Source: an uncultured Ruminococcus sp. (GTDB lineage: Bacteria > Bacillota > Clostridia > Lachnospirales > Lachnospiraceae). Taken from it: a DNA stretch of 64,000 bases. The stretch covers positions 22,102-86,101 of the forward strand of contig UQKK01000011.1 of the NCBI GenBank assembly GCA_900541505.1, written 5' to 3'. The translations under genes and the position numbers were made by a program. Each line of letters opens with the position of its first letter. The stretch's first letter is position 1. Of this stretch, positions 1 through 9,393 are shown in pieces. Below the pieces are notes generated by a model. It saw nothing but the letters and a program-made list of their open reading frames with translations. It ran no database searches and was not told where the DNA came from.

Positions 1-2072
1 TCACCATCTATGCCCTGGATGCCTGGTATTTTGACGATGCCATCTGCAAAAAGAAGTTATTGGAGCATTTTAAGGTTTCCTCCTTCGCAGGTCTGGGACT
101 TGCGGATTATGACTGCGGCATCATCAGCGCGGGTGCGCTTCTTACCTATTTACTGGAGACACAGAAAAATTCCCTGTCCCACCTGACCCACATCACCCCT
201 TATGCCACGGGGAAATATATGATGCTGGACAGCTCCACAAGGCGAAATCTGGAACTGTGCGAGACACTGCGGGAAAAGCAGAAGAGAGGTTCCCTTCTGT
301 GGGTGCTGGACAAGACGAAAACAGCCATGGGCGCGCGTACTCTGCGAAAATACCTGGAGCAGCCGCTGATTGACAAAACAGAAATCCTCCGCCGTCTGGA
401 CGCAGTGGAGGAATTAAAGGACCAGGCAATCTCCCGCGAGGAGATGCGCGAATACCTCTCCGCAGTCTATGATTTAGAGCGATTAATAACAAAGATTACA
501 TACGGGACAGCGAACCCCAGAGATTTGACCGCCTTTCGCGCTTCTTTGGAGATGCTGCCCTCCATCAAATACATTCTTGAGGACATGCAGTCCTCCCTCC
601 TTAGTAATATCCGGGAAGATTTGGATGCCCTGGAGGATTTGTGCGAGCTTGTGAAAGCTGCCATCACCGAGGAGCCGCCCATTGCCATGAAAGAGGGCGG
701 AATCATCCGGGACGGATACAGCGAGGAAGTGGATAATTTAAGGCGGGCAAAATCGGACGGCAAGGACTGGCTGGCGAAGCTGGAAAATGACGAGAGAGAG
801 AAGACCGGAATAAAAAACCTGCGCATCCGCTACAACAAGGTATTCGGCTATTATCTGGAAGTCACCAATTCCTACAAAGATTTGGTACCCGACTACTATA
901 CAAGGAAACAGACTCTCGCCAACGCGGAGCGCTATATCACGCCGGAATTAAAAGAACTGGAGGATACCATACTGGGGGCGGAGGATAAACTTTATGCCCT
1001 GGAATATGACTTATACTGCACCGTGCGCGACACCATTGCCGGGGAAGTGGAGAGAATCCAGAAGACTGCCAAAGCGGTGGCGGCGCTGGACGTGTTTGCC
1101 TCCCTCGCCCTGGTAGCGGAGCGCAACCGGTATGTGCGCCCCAATATCAATGAGAAGGGTGTCATCAATATTCAGGAGGGCAGGCATCCGGTAGTGGAGC
1201 GGATGATTCCCAACGATATGTTTATCTCCAATGACACCTATCTGGACGATAAAAAGCAGCGTATCTCCATCATCACCGGACCCAATATGGCGGGAAAATC
1301 TACGTACATGCGGCAGGCGGCGCTGATTGTGCTGATGGCGCAGCTCGGCTCCTTTGTCCCCGCCGCGAAAGCGGACATCGGACTGGTGGACCGTATCTTT
1401 ACCCGTGTGGGGGCTTCCGATGACCTGGCAAGCGGGCAGAGTACGTTCATGGTGGAGATGACAGAGGTTGCCAACATCCTGCGCAATGCCACCAGCAAGA
1501 GCCTTCTGATTCTGGATGAGATTGGCAGGGGGACCAGCACCTTTGACGGGCTATCCATCGCCTGGGCGGTCATCGAGTACATCAGCGATACCAGACTTTT
1601 GGGCGCCAAGACTCTTTTCGCCACCCATTACCACGAACTGACAGAGCTGGAAGGGAAGATTGAGAATGTCCATAATTACTGCATCGCGGTTAAGGAAAAG
1701 GGTGACGACATTGTTTTCTTAAGAAAGATTGTAAAGGGCGGCGCGGATAAGAGTTACGGAATCCAGGTGGCAAAGCTGGCGGGCGTGCCGGATTTAGTCA
1801 TCGAGCGGGCGAAAGAAATTGTGGAGGAATTGAGCGACGAGGACATCACTGCCAGAGTCAACGAGATTGCCTCGAAAGACCACGCACCAAGGAAAAAGAC
1901 GCGCCCGAAGCGTTACGATGAGGTGGATATCGCCCAGATGTCGCTGTTCGACACGGTAAAGGATGACGATGTCATCGAAGAACTGAAAAATATCGATGTG
2001 GGCAATCTGACTCCCATCGATGCGCTGAATACCATCTACCGGCTGCAGAACAAGCTGAAGAACCGCTGGTAG
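1..2072 (+). CDS. mutS: DNA mismatch repair protein MutS, 5' end missing
   Basis: MutS recognises mismatched bases and recruits MutL. The frame is already open at base 3 and has no stop before 2070-2072, so the gene starts outside the window. About 690 residues are present, and MutS is usually 850-880, so roughly the first 190 (most of the mismatch-binding domain) are missing. The core and clamp helices are followed by the ATPase. Visible are the Walker A motif GPNMAGKST, the Walker B region LLILDEIGRGTSTFDG, and the TLFATHYHEL segment. The C-terminal tail ends QNKLKNRW. mutL follows after 19 bases in the same direction, so the two probably form one operon. Identity is essentially certain. 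Confidence 0.98.
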   Translation, partial: TIYALDAWYFDDAICKKKLLEHFKVSSFAGLGLADYDCGIISAGALLTYLLETQKNSLSHLTHITPYATGKYMMLDSSTRRNLELCETLREKQKRGSLLWVLDKTKTAMGARTLRKYLEQPLIDKTEILRRLDAVEELKDQAISREEMREYLSAVYDLERLITKITYGTANPRDLTAFRASLEMLPSIKYILEDMQSSLLSNIREDLDALEDLCELVKAAITEEPPIAMKEGGIIRDGYSEEVDNLRRAKSDGKDWLAKLENDEREKTGIKNLRIRYNKVFGYYLEVTNSYKDLVPDYYTRKQTLANAERYITPELKELEDTILGAEDKLYALEYDLYCTVRDTIAGEVERIQKTAKAVAALDVFASLALVAERNRYVRPNINEKGVINIQEGRHPVVERMIPNDMFISNDTYLDDKKQRISIITGPNMAGKSTYMRQAALIVLMAQLGSFVPAAKADIGLVDRIFTRVGASDDLASGQSTFMVEMTEVANILRNATSKSLLILDEIGRGTSTFDGLSIAWAVIEYISDTRLLGAKTLFATHYHELTELEGKIENVHNYCIAVKEKGDDIVFLRKIVKGGADKSYGIQVAKLAGVPDLVIERAKEIVEELSDEDITARVNEIASKDHAPRKKTRPKRYDEVDIAQMSLFDTVKDDDVIEELKNIDVGNLTPIDALNTIYRLQNKLKNRW

Positions 2073-2091
2073 TGGAGAAAGGGAGGATGCG

Positions 2092-4275
2092 ATGCCTCAT
2101 ATACAGGTATTAGACCAGGTTACCATAGATAAAATAGCGGCTGGGGAAGTCATAGAACGACCGGCTTCCATCGTAAAAGAATTGGTGGAAAACGCCATCG
2201 ATGCACAGGCAACTTCCGTGACCGTGGAAATCCGGGACGGCGGGATTTCTCTCATCCGCATCAGCGACAATGGAAGCGGCATCCCAAGAGAGGATGTGCG
2301 CAACGCTTTTCTGCGCCATTCCACGAGCAAAATCCGCAGCGTGGAGGACTTAGCGCAGATTCACTCCTTAGGCTTTCGAGGCGAGGCGCTCTCCAGCATC
2401 GCGGCAGTGACCCAGACGGAACTCATCACCAAGACAAGAGAAGAGGAGGCGGGGACCCGCTATGTCATCGAGGGCGGTCAGGAGAAAGCTTTCGAGGATA
2501 CGGGGGCGAAGGACGGGACGACCTTTTTGGTGCGCCAGCTATTCTACAATGTCCCGGCGCGGAGGAAGTTTTTAAAAACACCCATGACCGAGGCGGGACA
2601 TGTGCAGGATTTACTCATGCACTTAGCCCTTTCCCACCCGGAAGTCGCCTTCGTCTTTTTGAACAACGGGCAGGAGAAGCTGCGCACCTCCGGAAACGGC
2701 AAGCTAAAAGATGTCATTTACCAGATTTACGGCAGGGATGTGGCGGCAAACCTCATTGAGATGGATTATGAGAAGGGCGGACTGCATATCACGGGATATC
2801 TTGGGAAACCTGTGATTACAAGGGGAAACCGTAATTTTGAGAACTTTTTCGTCAATGGCAGGTATGTAAAGAGCGCCATGATATCAAAATCCATAGAGGA
2901 CGCCTACAAGGATTTTGTCATGCAGCACAAATTTCCTTTTGTGGTGCTGCATTTTTCGGTGAATGGCGATGAGGTGGATGTGAACGTCCATCCCACCAAG
3001 ATGGAACTGCGTTTCCAGAAACAGCAGGAGGTCTACGGCACCGTGTTTGAGGGTGTCCACCGCACGCTGCTGGAACCCGAACTGATTTCCCAGGTGGAAG
3101 CCCCGGAGGCGGGCGCACCGGCGTCCATCCCCGAAAAAACCTCGGTGAACCTTTCCGGAAAAACTGCGGCGAACCTTTCCGGAAAAACGGCTCCTAAGGA
3201 GAGCCCCTTTTTGCTGCGCCCCAAGAGCGGACCGGTGCGGGAGGCTTACGATGCTGTTTTACATGCCGATAAGCAGCAGAAAACGGATGTTATAGACGGC
3301 ACGCCGCCTGTCATGGATGAGGAGTATTTTATCCGCAAGATGCGGGAACGCGTAACTGCCTACCATCAGCAGGCTTCCAGCGCGGAAATTGCCGGAAAAC
3401 AGGATATCCTGCGGCGGGAAGTGCAGGAGAAGCGGATTGCCAAGGCAGCAAAGCAGGCAAAGGCACAAACGCAAACACAGACACCTCCCTCGGTGGTGAG
3501 GGAAGAGGTCGCTTACACGGTTTCCGGGGAGAAGGACGTTTCTGCCCCGGTCCAGGAAAAAGAGAGTTCCACTGCGCCTCAAGCGGCAGAAACGTCCACG
3601 GTCTTCCGCGAGAAGGGCAGCAATGCCGCTGTCCCAGAGGCGAAGGCAGAGCAGCTTGATTTCTTCCGGGAAAATCTGTTAAAGCGGGACATCCGGGCAG
3701 AGTACAAGCTGATTGGACAGGTCTTTGACACTTACTGGCTGGTGGAATTTCAGGACAATCTCTACATCATCGACCAGCACGCCGCCCACGAGCGGGTACT
3801 CTATGAGCGGACCTTAAAAGGCATGAAAAACCGGGAGTTTACCTCCCAGTATTTGAGTCCGCCCATCATCTTGAGTCTGTCCATGCAGGAGGAAGCACTG
3901 CTCAAGGAAAATATAGATTCTTTCCGGCGGATTGGATTTGAGATTGAGCCGTTTGGCGGCGAGGAATATGCGGTGCGCGCGGTGCCGGACAATCTATTTG
4001 GCATCGCGAAAAAAGAACTGCTCATGGAAATGTTGGATGACCTCTCGGACGGGCTGAAGACGAATATGACGCCGGATTTGATTGACGAGAAGGTGGCTTC
4101 TATGTCCTGCAAAGCCGCGGTAAAAGGAAACAACCGGCTCTCAGCGATGGAGGTGGACGCTCTGATTGGGGAGCTTCTGACACTGGACAACCCCTATCAC
4201 TGTCCACACGGAAGACCGACCATCATCGCCATGTCCCGCCGAGAACTGGAAAAGAAATTTAAGAGGATTGTATGA
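2092..4275 (+). CDS. mutL: DNA mismatch repair endonuclease MutL
   Basis: This is the MutS partner that nicks the strand to be repaired. The N-terminal GHKL ATPase shows ELVENAIDA, DNGSGI and GFRGEALSS. The C-terminal dimerisation domain contains DQHAAHERVLYE (from residue 561), which fits the DQHA(X)2E(X)4E metal motif of endonuclease-type MutL, and CPHGRPT near the end. This is the form expected in bacteria without MutH. At 727 residues it is longer than average because of a long low-complexity linker (about residues 335-535) containing a near-perfect tandem repeat, NLSGKTAANLSGKTA. The start has an AGGGAGG ribosome site. The stop overlaps the miaA start by 4 bases, suggesting coupled translation. 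Confidence 0.97.
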   Translation: MPHIQVLDQVTIDKIAAGEVIERPASIVKELVENAIDAQATSVTVEIRDGGISLIRISDNGSGIPREDVRNAFLRHSTSKIRSVEDLAQIHSLGFRGEALSSIAAVTQTELITKTREEEAGTRYVIEGGQEKAFEDTGAKDGTTFLVRQLFYNVPARRKFLKTPMTEAGHVQDLLMHLALSHPEVAFVFLNNGQEKLRTSGNGKLKDVIYQIYGRDVAANLIEMDYEKGGLHITGYLGKPVITRGNRNFENFFVNGRYVKSAMISKSIEDAYKDFVMQHKFPFVVLHFSVNGDEVDVNVHPTKMELRFQKQQEVYGTVFEGVHRTLLEPELISQVEAPEAGAPASIPEKTSVNLSGKTAANLSGKTAPKESPFLLRPKSGPVREAYDAVLHADKQQKTDVIDGTPPVMDEEYFIRKMRERVTAYHQQASSAEIAGKQDILRREVQEKRIAKAAKQAKAQTQTQTPPSVVREEVAYTVSGEKDVSAPVQEKESSTAPQAAETSTVFREKGSNAAVPEAKAEQLDFFRENLLKRDIRAEYKLIGQVFDTYWLVEFQDNLYIIDQHAAHERVLYERTLKGMKNREFTSQYLSPPIILSLSMQEEALLKENIDSFRRIGFEIEPFGGEEYAVRAVPDNLFGIAKKELLMEMLDDLSDGLKTNMTPDLIDEKVASMSCKAAVKGNNRLSAMEVDALIGELLTLDNPYHCPHGRPTIIAMSRRELEKKFKRIV

Positions 4276-5231
4276 CAGAGAAAAAAAGACCATTGATTAT
4301 ACTGACCGGACCCACGGCAGTGGGAAAGACAAAGGCTTCCATCGGTCTGGCAAAAGCGGTGGGAGGAGAAATCATCTCCGCGGACTCCATGCAGGTTTAT
4401 CGCCGCATGGACATCGGTTCCGCCAAGATACGCCCGGAGGAGATGGAAGGGGTACCCCATCATCTCATCGATGTGTTAGAGCCCCAGGAAGAATTTAACG
4501 TGGTGACCTTTCAGCAGATGGCAAAGCAAGCGATGGAGGAAATCTACGCCAAGGGCAGAATCCCGCTGATAGTGGGAGGAACCGGGTTTTATATCCAGGC
4601 ACTCCTCTATGATATTGATTTTACCAGTGAGGAGGGGGATACCGCCTACCGAAAAGAATTGGAAAAGACCGCAAAAGAGAAAGGCAGCGCTTATCTCCAC
4701 GGACTTTTGAAACAGGTGGATGAAAGGGCGGCACTGGAAATCCACGAAAATAATGCGAAGCGCATCATCCGTGCTCTGGAATACCACCATCTGACCGGGC
4801 AGAAAATCTCCGAGCACAATGAAAGAGAGCGGCAAAAAGAATCTGCCTATCAGTCCGCCTACTTTGTGTTAAATGACGACCGTCAGAAGCTCTATGAGCG
4901 GATTGACATGCGGGTGGACAAGATGATGGATGAGGGGCTTATAGAAGAAGTCCGGGGTTTGAAAGAAATGGGGCTTACAAAAGAGTGCGTCTCCATGCAG
5001 GGGCTGGGGTATAAGGAGATGCTGGCTTACTTAGACGGGGAAATCAGCCTGGAGGAAGCGGTGTATATCATAAAGCGAGATACCCGGCATTTCGCCAAAC
5101 GTCAGATTACCTGGTTCAAGCGGGAACGGGACGTCATCTGGCTCAACAAGGGAGAGTTCGGTTACGATGAGGACAGAATATTGGCTGAAATGGTAAAAGA
5201 GCTTGAGAAGCGGGAGATTATAGAAAGATGA
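4272..5231 (+). CDS. miaA: tRNA dimethylallyltransferase MiaA
   Basis: The enzyme transfers a dimethylallyl group to N6 of A37 in tRNAs reading UNN codons. The P-loop GPTAVGKTK lies at residues 13-21, followed by SADSMQVYRRMDIGSAK and GGTGFYIQALLYD, which are the hallmarks of the family. The C-terminal part has GLGYKEM and the RQITWFKR segment that contacts tRNA. At 319 residues the length is normal. It overlaps mutL by 4 bases (ATGA) and the next gene by 4 bases, so mutS-mutL-miaA and its neighbour look like one transcription unit. This is the common clostridial arrangement. Confidence 0.97.
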   Translation: MTEKKRPLIILTGPTAVGKTKASIGLAKAVGGEIISADSMQVYRRMDIGSAKIRPEEMEGVPHHLIDVLEPQEEFNVVTFQQMAKQAMEEIYAKGRIPLIVGGTGFYIQALLYDIDFTSEEGDTAYRKELEKTAKEKGSAYLHGLLKQVDERAALEIHENNAKRIIRALEYHHLTGQKISEHNERERQKESAYQSAYFVLNDDRQKLYERIDMRVDKMMDEGLIEEVRGLKEMGLTKECVSMQGLGYKEMLAYLDGEISLEEAVYIIKRDTRHFAKRQITWFKRERDVIWLNKGEFGYDEDRILAEMVKELEKREIIER

Positions 5232-6556
5232 GAAGGAATGAAACAAAGATGACAGAGATGGAAACGATATATGAAAAGCTTGGCATCTCCAGAGAAGTCT
5301 GGGACTTTGGAGAAAAGACAGAAGCAGGGTTAAAGGAGAGATTTGCGGAATTTGACCGGACCGCGGAGTATAACCAGCTCAAAGTCCTTCATGCCATGCA
5401 GGAAAACCGGGTAAACGAAAGCTGTTTTAACTATACCAGCGGCTACGGATACAATGATATGGGAAGAGACACACTGGAGGCGGTGTACGCCAGCACCTTC
5501 CATACAGAGGCGGCACTTGTGCGCCCGCAGATTACCTGTGGGACTCATGCGCTTTCTGTGGCGCTTGCCGCGAATCTGCGTCCGGGAGATGAACTTCTCT
5601 CCCCGGCGGGAAAACCTTACGATACACTGGAGGAGGTTATCGGAATCCGCAAGTCCAAAGGTTCCCTGGCAGAGTATGGGATTACCTACCGGCAGGTGGA
5701 ATTGCTTGAGAACGGCTATTTTGACTATCCGGCAATCGAAAAAGCATTAACTCCACAGACAAAACTGGTGACTATCCAGCGCTCTAAGGGCTATCAGACG
5801 CGCCCCAGCTATTCCGTCAAAGAGATAGGGGAACTTATCGCCTTTATCAAAGAACGCCGTCCGGATGTCATCTGTATGGTGGACAACTGTTACGGAGAAT
5901 TTGTGGAACGAATGGAACCCAGCGATGTGGGAGCGGACATGATTGTGGGGTCACTGATTAAAAATCCGGGAGGCGGGTTAGCCCCCATAGGCGGGTACAT
6001 CGCGGGAAAAGAAGAGTTGATAGAAAACTGTGCCTACCGTCTGACCTCTCCGGGACTGGGAAGGGAAGTGGGAGCGACTCTGGGCGTGATGAACAGCTTT
6101 TATCAGGGATTTTTCCTGGCGCCTACCGTTACCTGCGGCGCACTTAAAGGAGCGGTCTTTGCGGCAAATATCTATGAGCAGTTAGGTTTTCCTGTGGTGC
6201 CAAACGGCGGAGAATCCCGCCACGATATCATCCAGGCTGTGGAACTGGGAACGCCAAAGGGCGTCATCGCCTTCTGCAAGGGAATCCAGGCGGCTGCCCC
6301 GGTGGACAGTTATGTGAGCCCGGAGCCTTGGGCGATGCCAGGATACGACAGCGATGTCATCATGGCGGCGGGCGCTTTTGTACAGGGTTCCTCCATTGAA
6401 CTGAGCGCGGACGGTCCCATCAAGCCGCCTTACGCGGTGTATTTCCAGGGAGGTCTGACCTGGTACCACGCCAAGCTGGGAATTTTAAAATCACTGCAGA
6501 GCCTTGTGGATGCGGGAATCGTAAGCCCGAAAGCGCTTACAGATGCGGTGTCATGA
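5228..6556 (+). CDS. Methionine gamma-lyase-like PLP protein (aluminium-resistance family)
   Basis: This is a fold-type I pyridoxal-phosphate protein of the family annotated as methionine gamma-lyase-like or aluminium resistance protein (YnbB type). The PLP lysine region is probably GADMIVGSLIKNPGGG (about residues 237-252), and the aspartate VDNCYGEF (about residues 218-225) would hold the ring nitrogen. The FNYTSGYGYNDMGRDTLE segment near the N terminus is also typical. The true substrate is not established for this family. The first start overlaps miaA. An alternative ATG at 5249 has a better placed AAGGAA site and would remove seven residues. The fixed position next to miaA points to core metabolism rather than the accessory block. 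Confidence 0.9.
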   Translation: MRRNETKMTEMETIYEKLGISREVWDFGEKTEAGLKERFAEFDRTAEYNQLKVLHAMQENRVNESCFNYTSGYGYNDMGRDTLEAVYASTFHTEAALVRPQITCGTHALSVALAANLRPGDELLSPAGKPYDTLEEVIGIRKSKGSLAEYGITYRQVELLENGYFDYPAIEKALTPQTKLVTIQRSKGYQTRPSYSVKEIGELIAFIKERRPDVICMVDNCYGEFVERMEPSDVGADMIVGSLIKNPGGGLAPIGGYIAGKEELIENCAYRLTSPGLGREVGATLGVMNSFYQGFFLAPTVTCGALKGAVFAANIYEQLGFPVVPNGGESRHDIIQAVELGTPKGVIAFCKGIQAAAPVDSYVSPEPWAMPGYDSDVIMAAGAFVQGSSIELSADGPIKPPYAVYFQGGLTWYHAKLGILKSLQSLVDAGIVSPKALTDAVS

Positions 6557-6587
6557 TGTTCATAAAGAAAGGGAGAGGAACACCAGT

Positions 6588-7814
6588 ATGAAGATTGCGG
6601 TAATCGGAGGCGGTGTCTCCGGGATGATGGCGGCAGTGACCGCCGCCTCCCAGGGAGCGCAGGTCCTCATCATCGAACACAATGACAGGATTGGAAAAAA
6701 ACTTCTGTCCACGGGAAACGGCAGATGCAATTTTACAAATTTGCGGCAGGAGCCAATCTGCTACCACTCGGAAAATGTGGGATTTCCCTGGCATATTGTA
6801 CAAAAATTCAATGCGCAGGATGTGATTTCGTTTTTTCTGAAACTTGGCATTTATTCTAAAAATCGTAACGGCTATCTCTATCCCAATTCCGACCAGGCAA
6901 GCTCGGTCTTAGATGCCTTCCGCATGGAGTTAAGGCGTCTGGGCGTGGAAATCCGCACACAGACAGACTGTCTGGACATTCTGTCCCGCAAAAAGGGATT
7001 CTGTGTACGCACAGACAAAGGAGATATCCAGGCGGATAAGGTCATCGTAAGCACCGGGTCTAAGGCAGCGCCTTCCACCGGGTCCGATGGCTCCGGCTAC
7101 ACTCTGGCGAAAAAACTGGGGCACCGCATCGTTCCGGTGCTTCCCGCCCTGGTCCAGCTTCACTGTCAGGAGCCGTTTTTTAAGAGCATTGCAGGCGTTC
7201 GCGCAAACGGAAAAGTGTCCATCTATGAGAATGAAACCTGCATCGCGGAGGATTCCGGGGAAATCCAGCTTACCAATTATGGGATTTCCGGGATTCCGGT
7301 TTTCCAGGTCAGCGGTGAGGCGGCAGACGCTCTCTATCGAAAGCAGAACGTGACTGCCGTGTTAAATTTTATGCCGGATTTCCCGGAAGACGCTTTTGTC
7401 TCTTTCCTGAAAGCGCGGATTACGGCGCGCCCCAAGAAGACAACAGAAGAATTTCTCATCGGGTTGTTCCACAAAAAGCTCTCCGAACTCTGGGTGAAAT
7501 TAAGCAAGGTGCCCCGGACAAAGGAAGTGGGAGAGTGGAGCGAGGAGGAACTGCTTCGCTTCGCGCATCTCATCCAGCAATTTAGGGTGACTATCACCAA
7601 GACCAACGGCTTTGAGCAGGCGCAGGTGTGCAGAGGCGGCGTGGATACGCGGGAATTAAACCCGGATACCATGGAGTCTCTCTATGTGCCTGGCTTATAT
7701 TTTTGCGGCGAGTTGGTTGATGTAAACTGTGATTGCGGAGGGTACTCCATACAGTTTGCCTTAAGCAGCGGGTATGTCGCTGCGATGGAGGCGAGTGGAC
7801 AGAAAACATATTGA
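6588..7814 (+). CDS. HI0933-type NAD(P)/FAD-dependent oxidoreductase
   Basis: A flavoprotein of the HI0933 or aminoacetone-oxidase-like family, with unknown physiological substrate. The dinucleotide motif IGGGVSGMMAA lies at the N terminus, GNGRCNFTN follows near residue 44, and the C terminus has GLYFCGELVDVNCDCGGYS, which is diagnostic. The start was chosen at ATG 6588, with GGGAGAGG just upstream; the longer reading frame from 6543 would overlap the preceding gene and adds no family sequence. It is 408 residues long, which is normal. The IS element begins directly after its stop codon, so the gene is complete but whatever followed it in the ancestor has been displaced. Confidence 0.92.
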   Translation: MKIAVIGGGVSGMMAAVTAASQGAQVLIIEHNDRIGKKLLSTGNGRCNFTNLRQEPICYHSENVGFPWHIVQKFNAQDVISFFLKLGIYSKNRNGYLYPNSDQASSVLDAFRMELRRLGVEIRTQTDCLDILSRKKGFCVRTDKGDIQADKVIVSTGSKAAPSTGSDGSGYTLAKKLGHRIVPVLPALVQLHCQEPFFKSIAGVRANGKVSIYENETCIAEDSGEIQLTNYGISGIPVFQVSGEAADALYRKQNVTAVLNFMPDFPEDAFVSFLKARITARPKKTTEEFLIGLFHKKLSELWVKLSKVPRTKEVGEWSEEELLRFAHLIQQFRVTITKTNGFEQAQVCRGGVDTRELNPDTMESLYVPGLYFCGELVDVNCDCGGYSIQFALSSGYVAAMEASGQKTY

Positions 7815-7819
7815 AATAA

Positions 7820-7864
7820 GGCTACCGCAATCCCACTGACTTCAGACGGTGGGTTTAGGTAGCC
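7820..7864 (+). repeat. Left-end hairpin of the IS element
   Basis: GGCTACC (7820-7826) pairs with GGTAGCC (7858-7864), and inside it CCCAC (7832-7836) pairs with GTGGG (7849-7853). This is the imperfect foldback expected at the left end of an IS200/IS605 element. Confidence 0.75.
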
Positions 7865-7894
7865 AAAAGTAGAAGCCTGTGTTACACTTACGCC

Positions 7895-8108
7895 ATGGGA
7901 ACATGGAAATCAAAAAACAGACACAAGTATTTACTACAGTATCATATTATTTTTGTATGTAAATATAGAAAGAAACTGCTGATATCCAAACAATCTTAAA
8001 AACCATTTCTGGAAGGAACACACTTTCTGGACAGATGGGTATTTTGCCTGTAGTGTAGGGAATGTATCAGAAAAAATGTTAAAGAAATAGATAGAGAATC
8101 AAGGTTAA
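7895..8108 (+). pseudogene. tnpA: TnpA Y1 transposase remnant
   Basis: The frame from ATG 7895 reads KYLLQYHIIFVCKYRKKLL, the N terminus of IS200-type TnpA, then stops at 7997-7999. The +1 frame from 8001 continues with NHFWKEHTFWTDGYFACSVG, the TnpA C-terminal half. The middle of the protein, including the HUH metal motif, has been deleted. In the C-terminal piece the codon expected to encode the catalytic tyrosine of the YxxxQ motif is a TAG stop (8088-8090), followed by IENQG. The family is about 130-155 residues long and fewer than 70 remain here. It is therefore disabled in three ways: deletion, frameshift and nonsense. Confidence 0.88.
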
Positions 8109-8125
8109 AGAGGTGGTGACAGCAA

Positions 8126-9229
8126 ATGTTAAAAGCGTATAGGTACAGAATATATCCGAACGATGAGCAGAAAGAACAAATAGTGAAAACATTTGGTTGT
8201 TGCCGTTTTGTATACAATCAGACACTTGCATATCGAAAAGATATATATGAGCAGGAAAAGAAATCTGTCAGTAAAACCGACTGCAACAATTACTGCAACA
8301 GGGAATTAAAGAAAACATATGAATGGCTGAAAGAGGTGGATAAGTTTGCACTGACGAATGCAATTTATAATATGGATTCCGCATACCAGAAGTTTTTCAA
8401 AGAACATGCAGGATTTCCAAAGTTCAAAAGTAAACACGATAACCATAAATCATATACAACGAATTTTACGAATGGAAATATAGCTGTAGATTTTGAGAAT
8501 GGAAAAATAAAACTGCCAAAATTAAAAAAAGTAAAAGCAAAAGTACACAGAGAATTCCATGGACAGATAAAATCAGCAACGATTAGTCAAGTTCCAAGCG
8601 GAAAATACTATGTATCGATACTGGCAGAAACTGAGCATGAAGAATTAACGCACAGAAATCAAAATATAGGACTGGATTTAGGGATTAAGGATTTATGCAT
8701 TACCTCGGATGGGAGAAGGTACGAGAATCCAAAGACAATAAAAAGGCATGAGAGGAAACTGTCAAGACTGCAAAGGCAACTGGCACACAAGGAAAAAGGC
8801 AGCAGTAATTACCGGAAGAAGAAAAAAGAAATAGCATTATGCCATGAGAAAATAACAAATACCAGAAAAGATTATCTGCATAAGATTTCACACGAAATTG
8901 TTAGCGAAAACCAAGTAATAGTTTCGGAGAATCTGCAGATAAAAAATATGGTAAAAAATCATCATTTAGCCAAATCAATCAGTGATGTGTCATGGTATGA
9001 GCTTACAAAACAACTGGAATATAAGTCAAAATGGAACGGCAGGGAATATGTAAAAATAGACACATTTTATGCCAGTAGCCAGTTGTGTTCCGTTTGCGGA
9101 TATCAAAATTCAGAAACGAAAAATTTATCAGTAAGGGAATGGAAATGCCCTGTCTGTGGCACAAAACATGACAGAGATATCAATGCCGCAAAAAATATAC
9201 TGGCAGAAGGATTAAGACAAATAGCATAA
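8126..9229 (+). CDS. tnpB: TnpB RNA-guided nuclease (IS605 OrfB family)
   Basis: TnpB is the compact RNA-guided DNA nuclease regarded as the ancestor of Cas12. The 367-residue protein starts with the typical [14 protein letters not shown] segment. The RuvC acidic residues are all present: D in GLDLGIKD, E in [10 protein letters not shown] and D in [11 protein letters not shown]. The zinc knuckle CSVCG and CPVCG lies between the second and third. The start has an AAAGAGGTGG site. Nothing suggests truncation, so it is probably active, unlike the nuclease-dead TnpB-derived regulators. Its base composition is more AT-rich than the flanking genes. The guide RNA should come from its 3' end and the element's right end. 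Confidence 0.95.
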   Translation: MLKAYRYRIYPNDEQKEQIVKTFGCCRFVYNQTLAYRKDIYEQEKKSVSKTDCNNYCNRELKKTYEWLKEVDKFALTNAIYNMDSAYQKFFKEHAGFPKFKSKHDNHKSYTTNFTNGNIAVDFENGKIKLPKLKKVKAKVHREFHGQIKSATISQVPSGKYYVSILAETEHEELTHRNQNIGLDLGIKDLCITSDGRRYENPKTIKRHERKLSRLQRQLAHKEKGSSNYRKKKKEIALCHEKITNTRKDYLHKISHEIVSENQVIVSENLQIKNMVKNHHLAKSISDVSWYELTKQLEYKSKWNGREYVKIDTFYASSQLCSVCGYQNSETKNLSVREWKCPVCGTKHDRDINAAKNILAEGLRQIA

Positions 9230-9391
9230 AGGCAACATATATAGGGCAGGAACTGCCCGAATTAACGCCTGTGGAGATAGTAGGGCGCACGATGTCCAGT
9301 GGACATCGGCTCTGCGCGGACCGGAGCGGAAGCGTAGAAACGAGGTCGATGAAGCAGGAAGCCCATTGGCTTTAGACAATGGGTAGTTCAC
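9230..9391 (+). ncRNA. Putative omega-RNA (TnpB guide RNA scaffold)
   Basis: The right-end segment after the tnpB stop folds into a series of hairpins: GGGCAG/CTGCCC at 9244-9258, CGATGTCC/GGACATCG at 9290-9308, and the terminal CCCATTG/CAATGGG at 9362-9383. In characterised IS605 elements the right end is transcribed with the 3' part of tnpB, and the bases just outside it act as the guide. The RNA probably starts inside tnpB, but that 5' end cannot be placed by eye. This call rests on position and structure only. Confidence 0.6.
9362..9383 (+). repeat. Right-end hairpin of the IS element
   Basis: CCCATTG (9362-9368) pairs with CAATGGG (9377-9383) around GCTTTAGA. The sequence resembles the left-end stem-loop, and both read CCCAnTGnCTTnAGACnnTGGG with small changes. 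Confidence 0.75.
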
Positions 9392-9393
9392 TA

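Larger units (their letters stand above)
7815..9391 (+). mobile_element. IS200/IS605-type element with ruined tnpA and intact tnpB
   Basis: The element begins right after the flavoprotein stop. It has a left-end hairpin (7820-7864), a decayed Y1 transposase (7895-8108), a complete tnpB (8126-9229), and a structured right end closing with a hairpin (9362-9383) and TTCAC at 9387-9391. The two end hairpins share a plan (CCCAC...GTGGG and CCCATTG...CAATGGG), as expected for subterminal structures recognised by TnpA. There are no terminal inverted repeats or target duplication, as is normal for this family. The exact left boundary cannot be fixed by eye and may differ by several bases. Without TnpA the copy cannot move unless another copy supplies it. 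Confidence 0.85.

Noticed and set aside
8126..9229. A nuclease-dead TnpB-derived repressor
   Set aside because: The three RuvC acidic residues and the zinc knuckle are all present, so nuclease loss is not supported.
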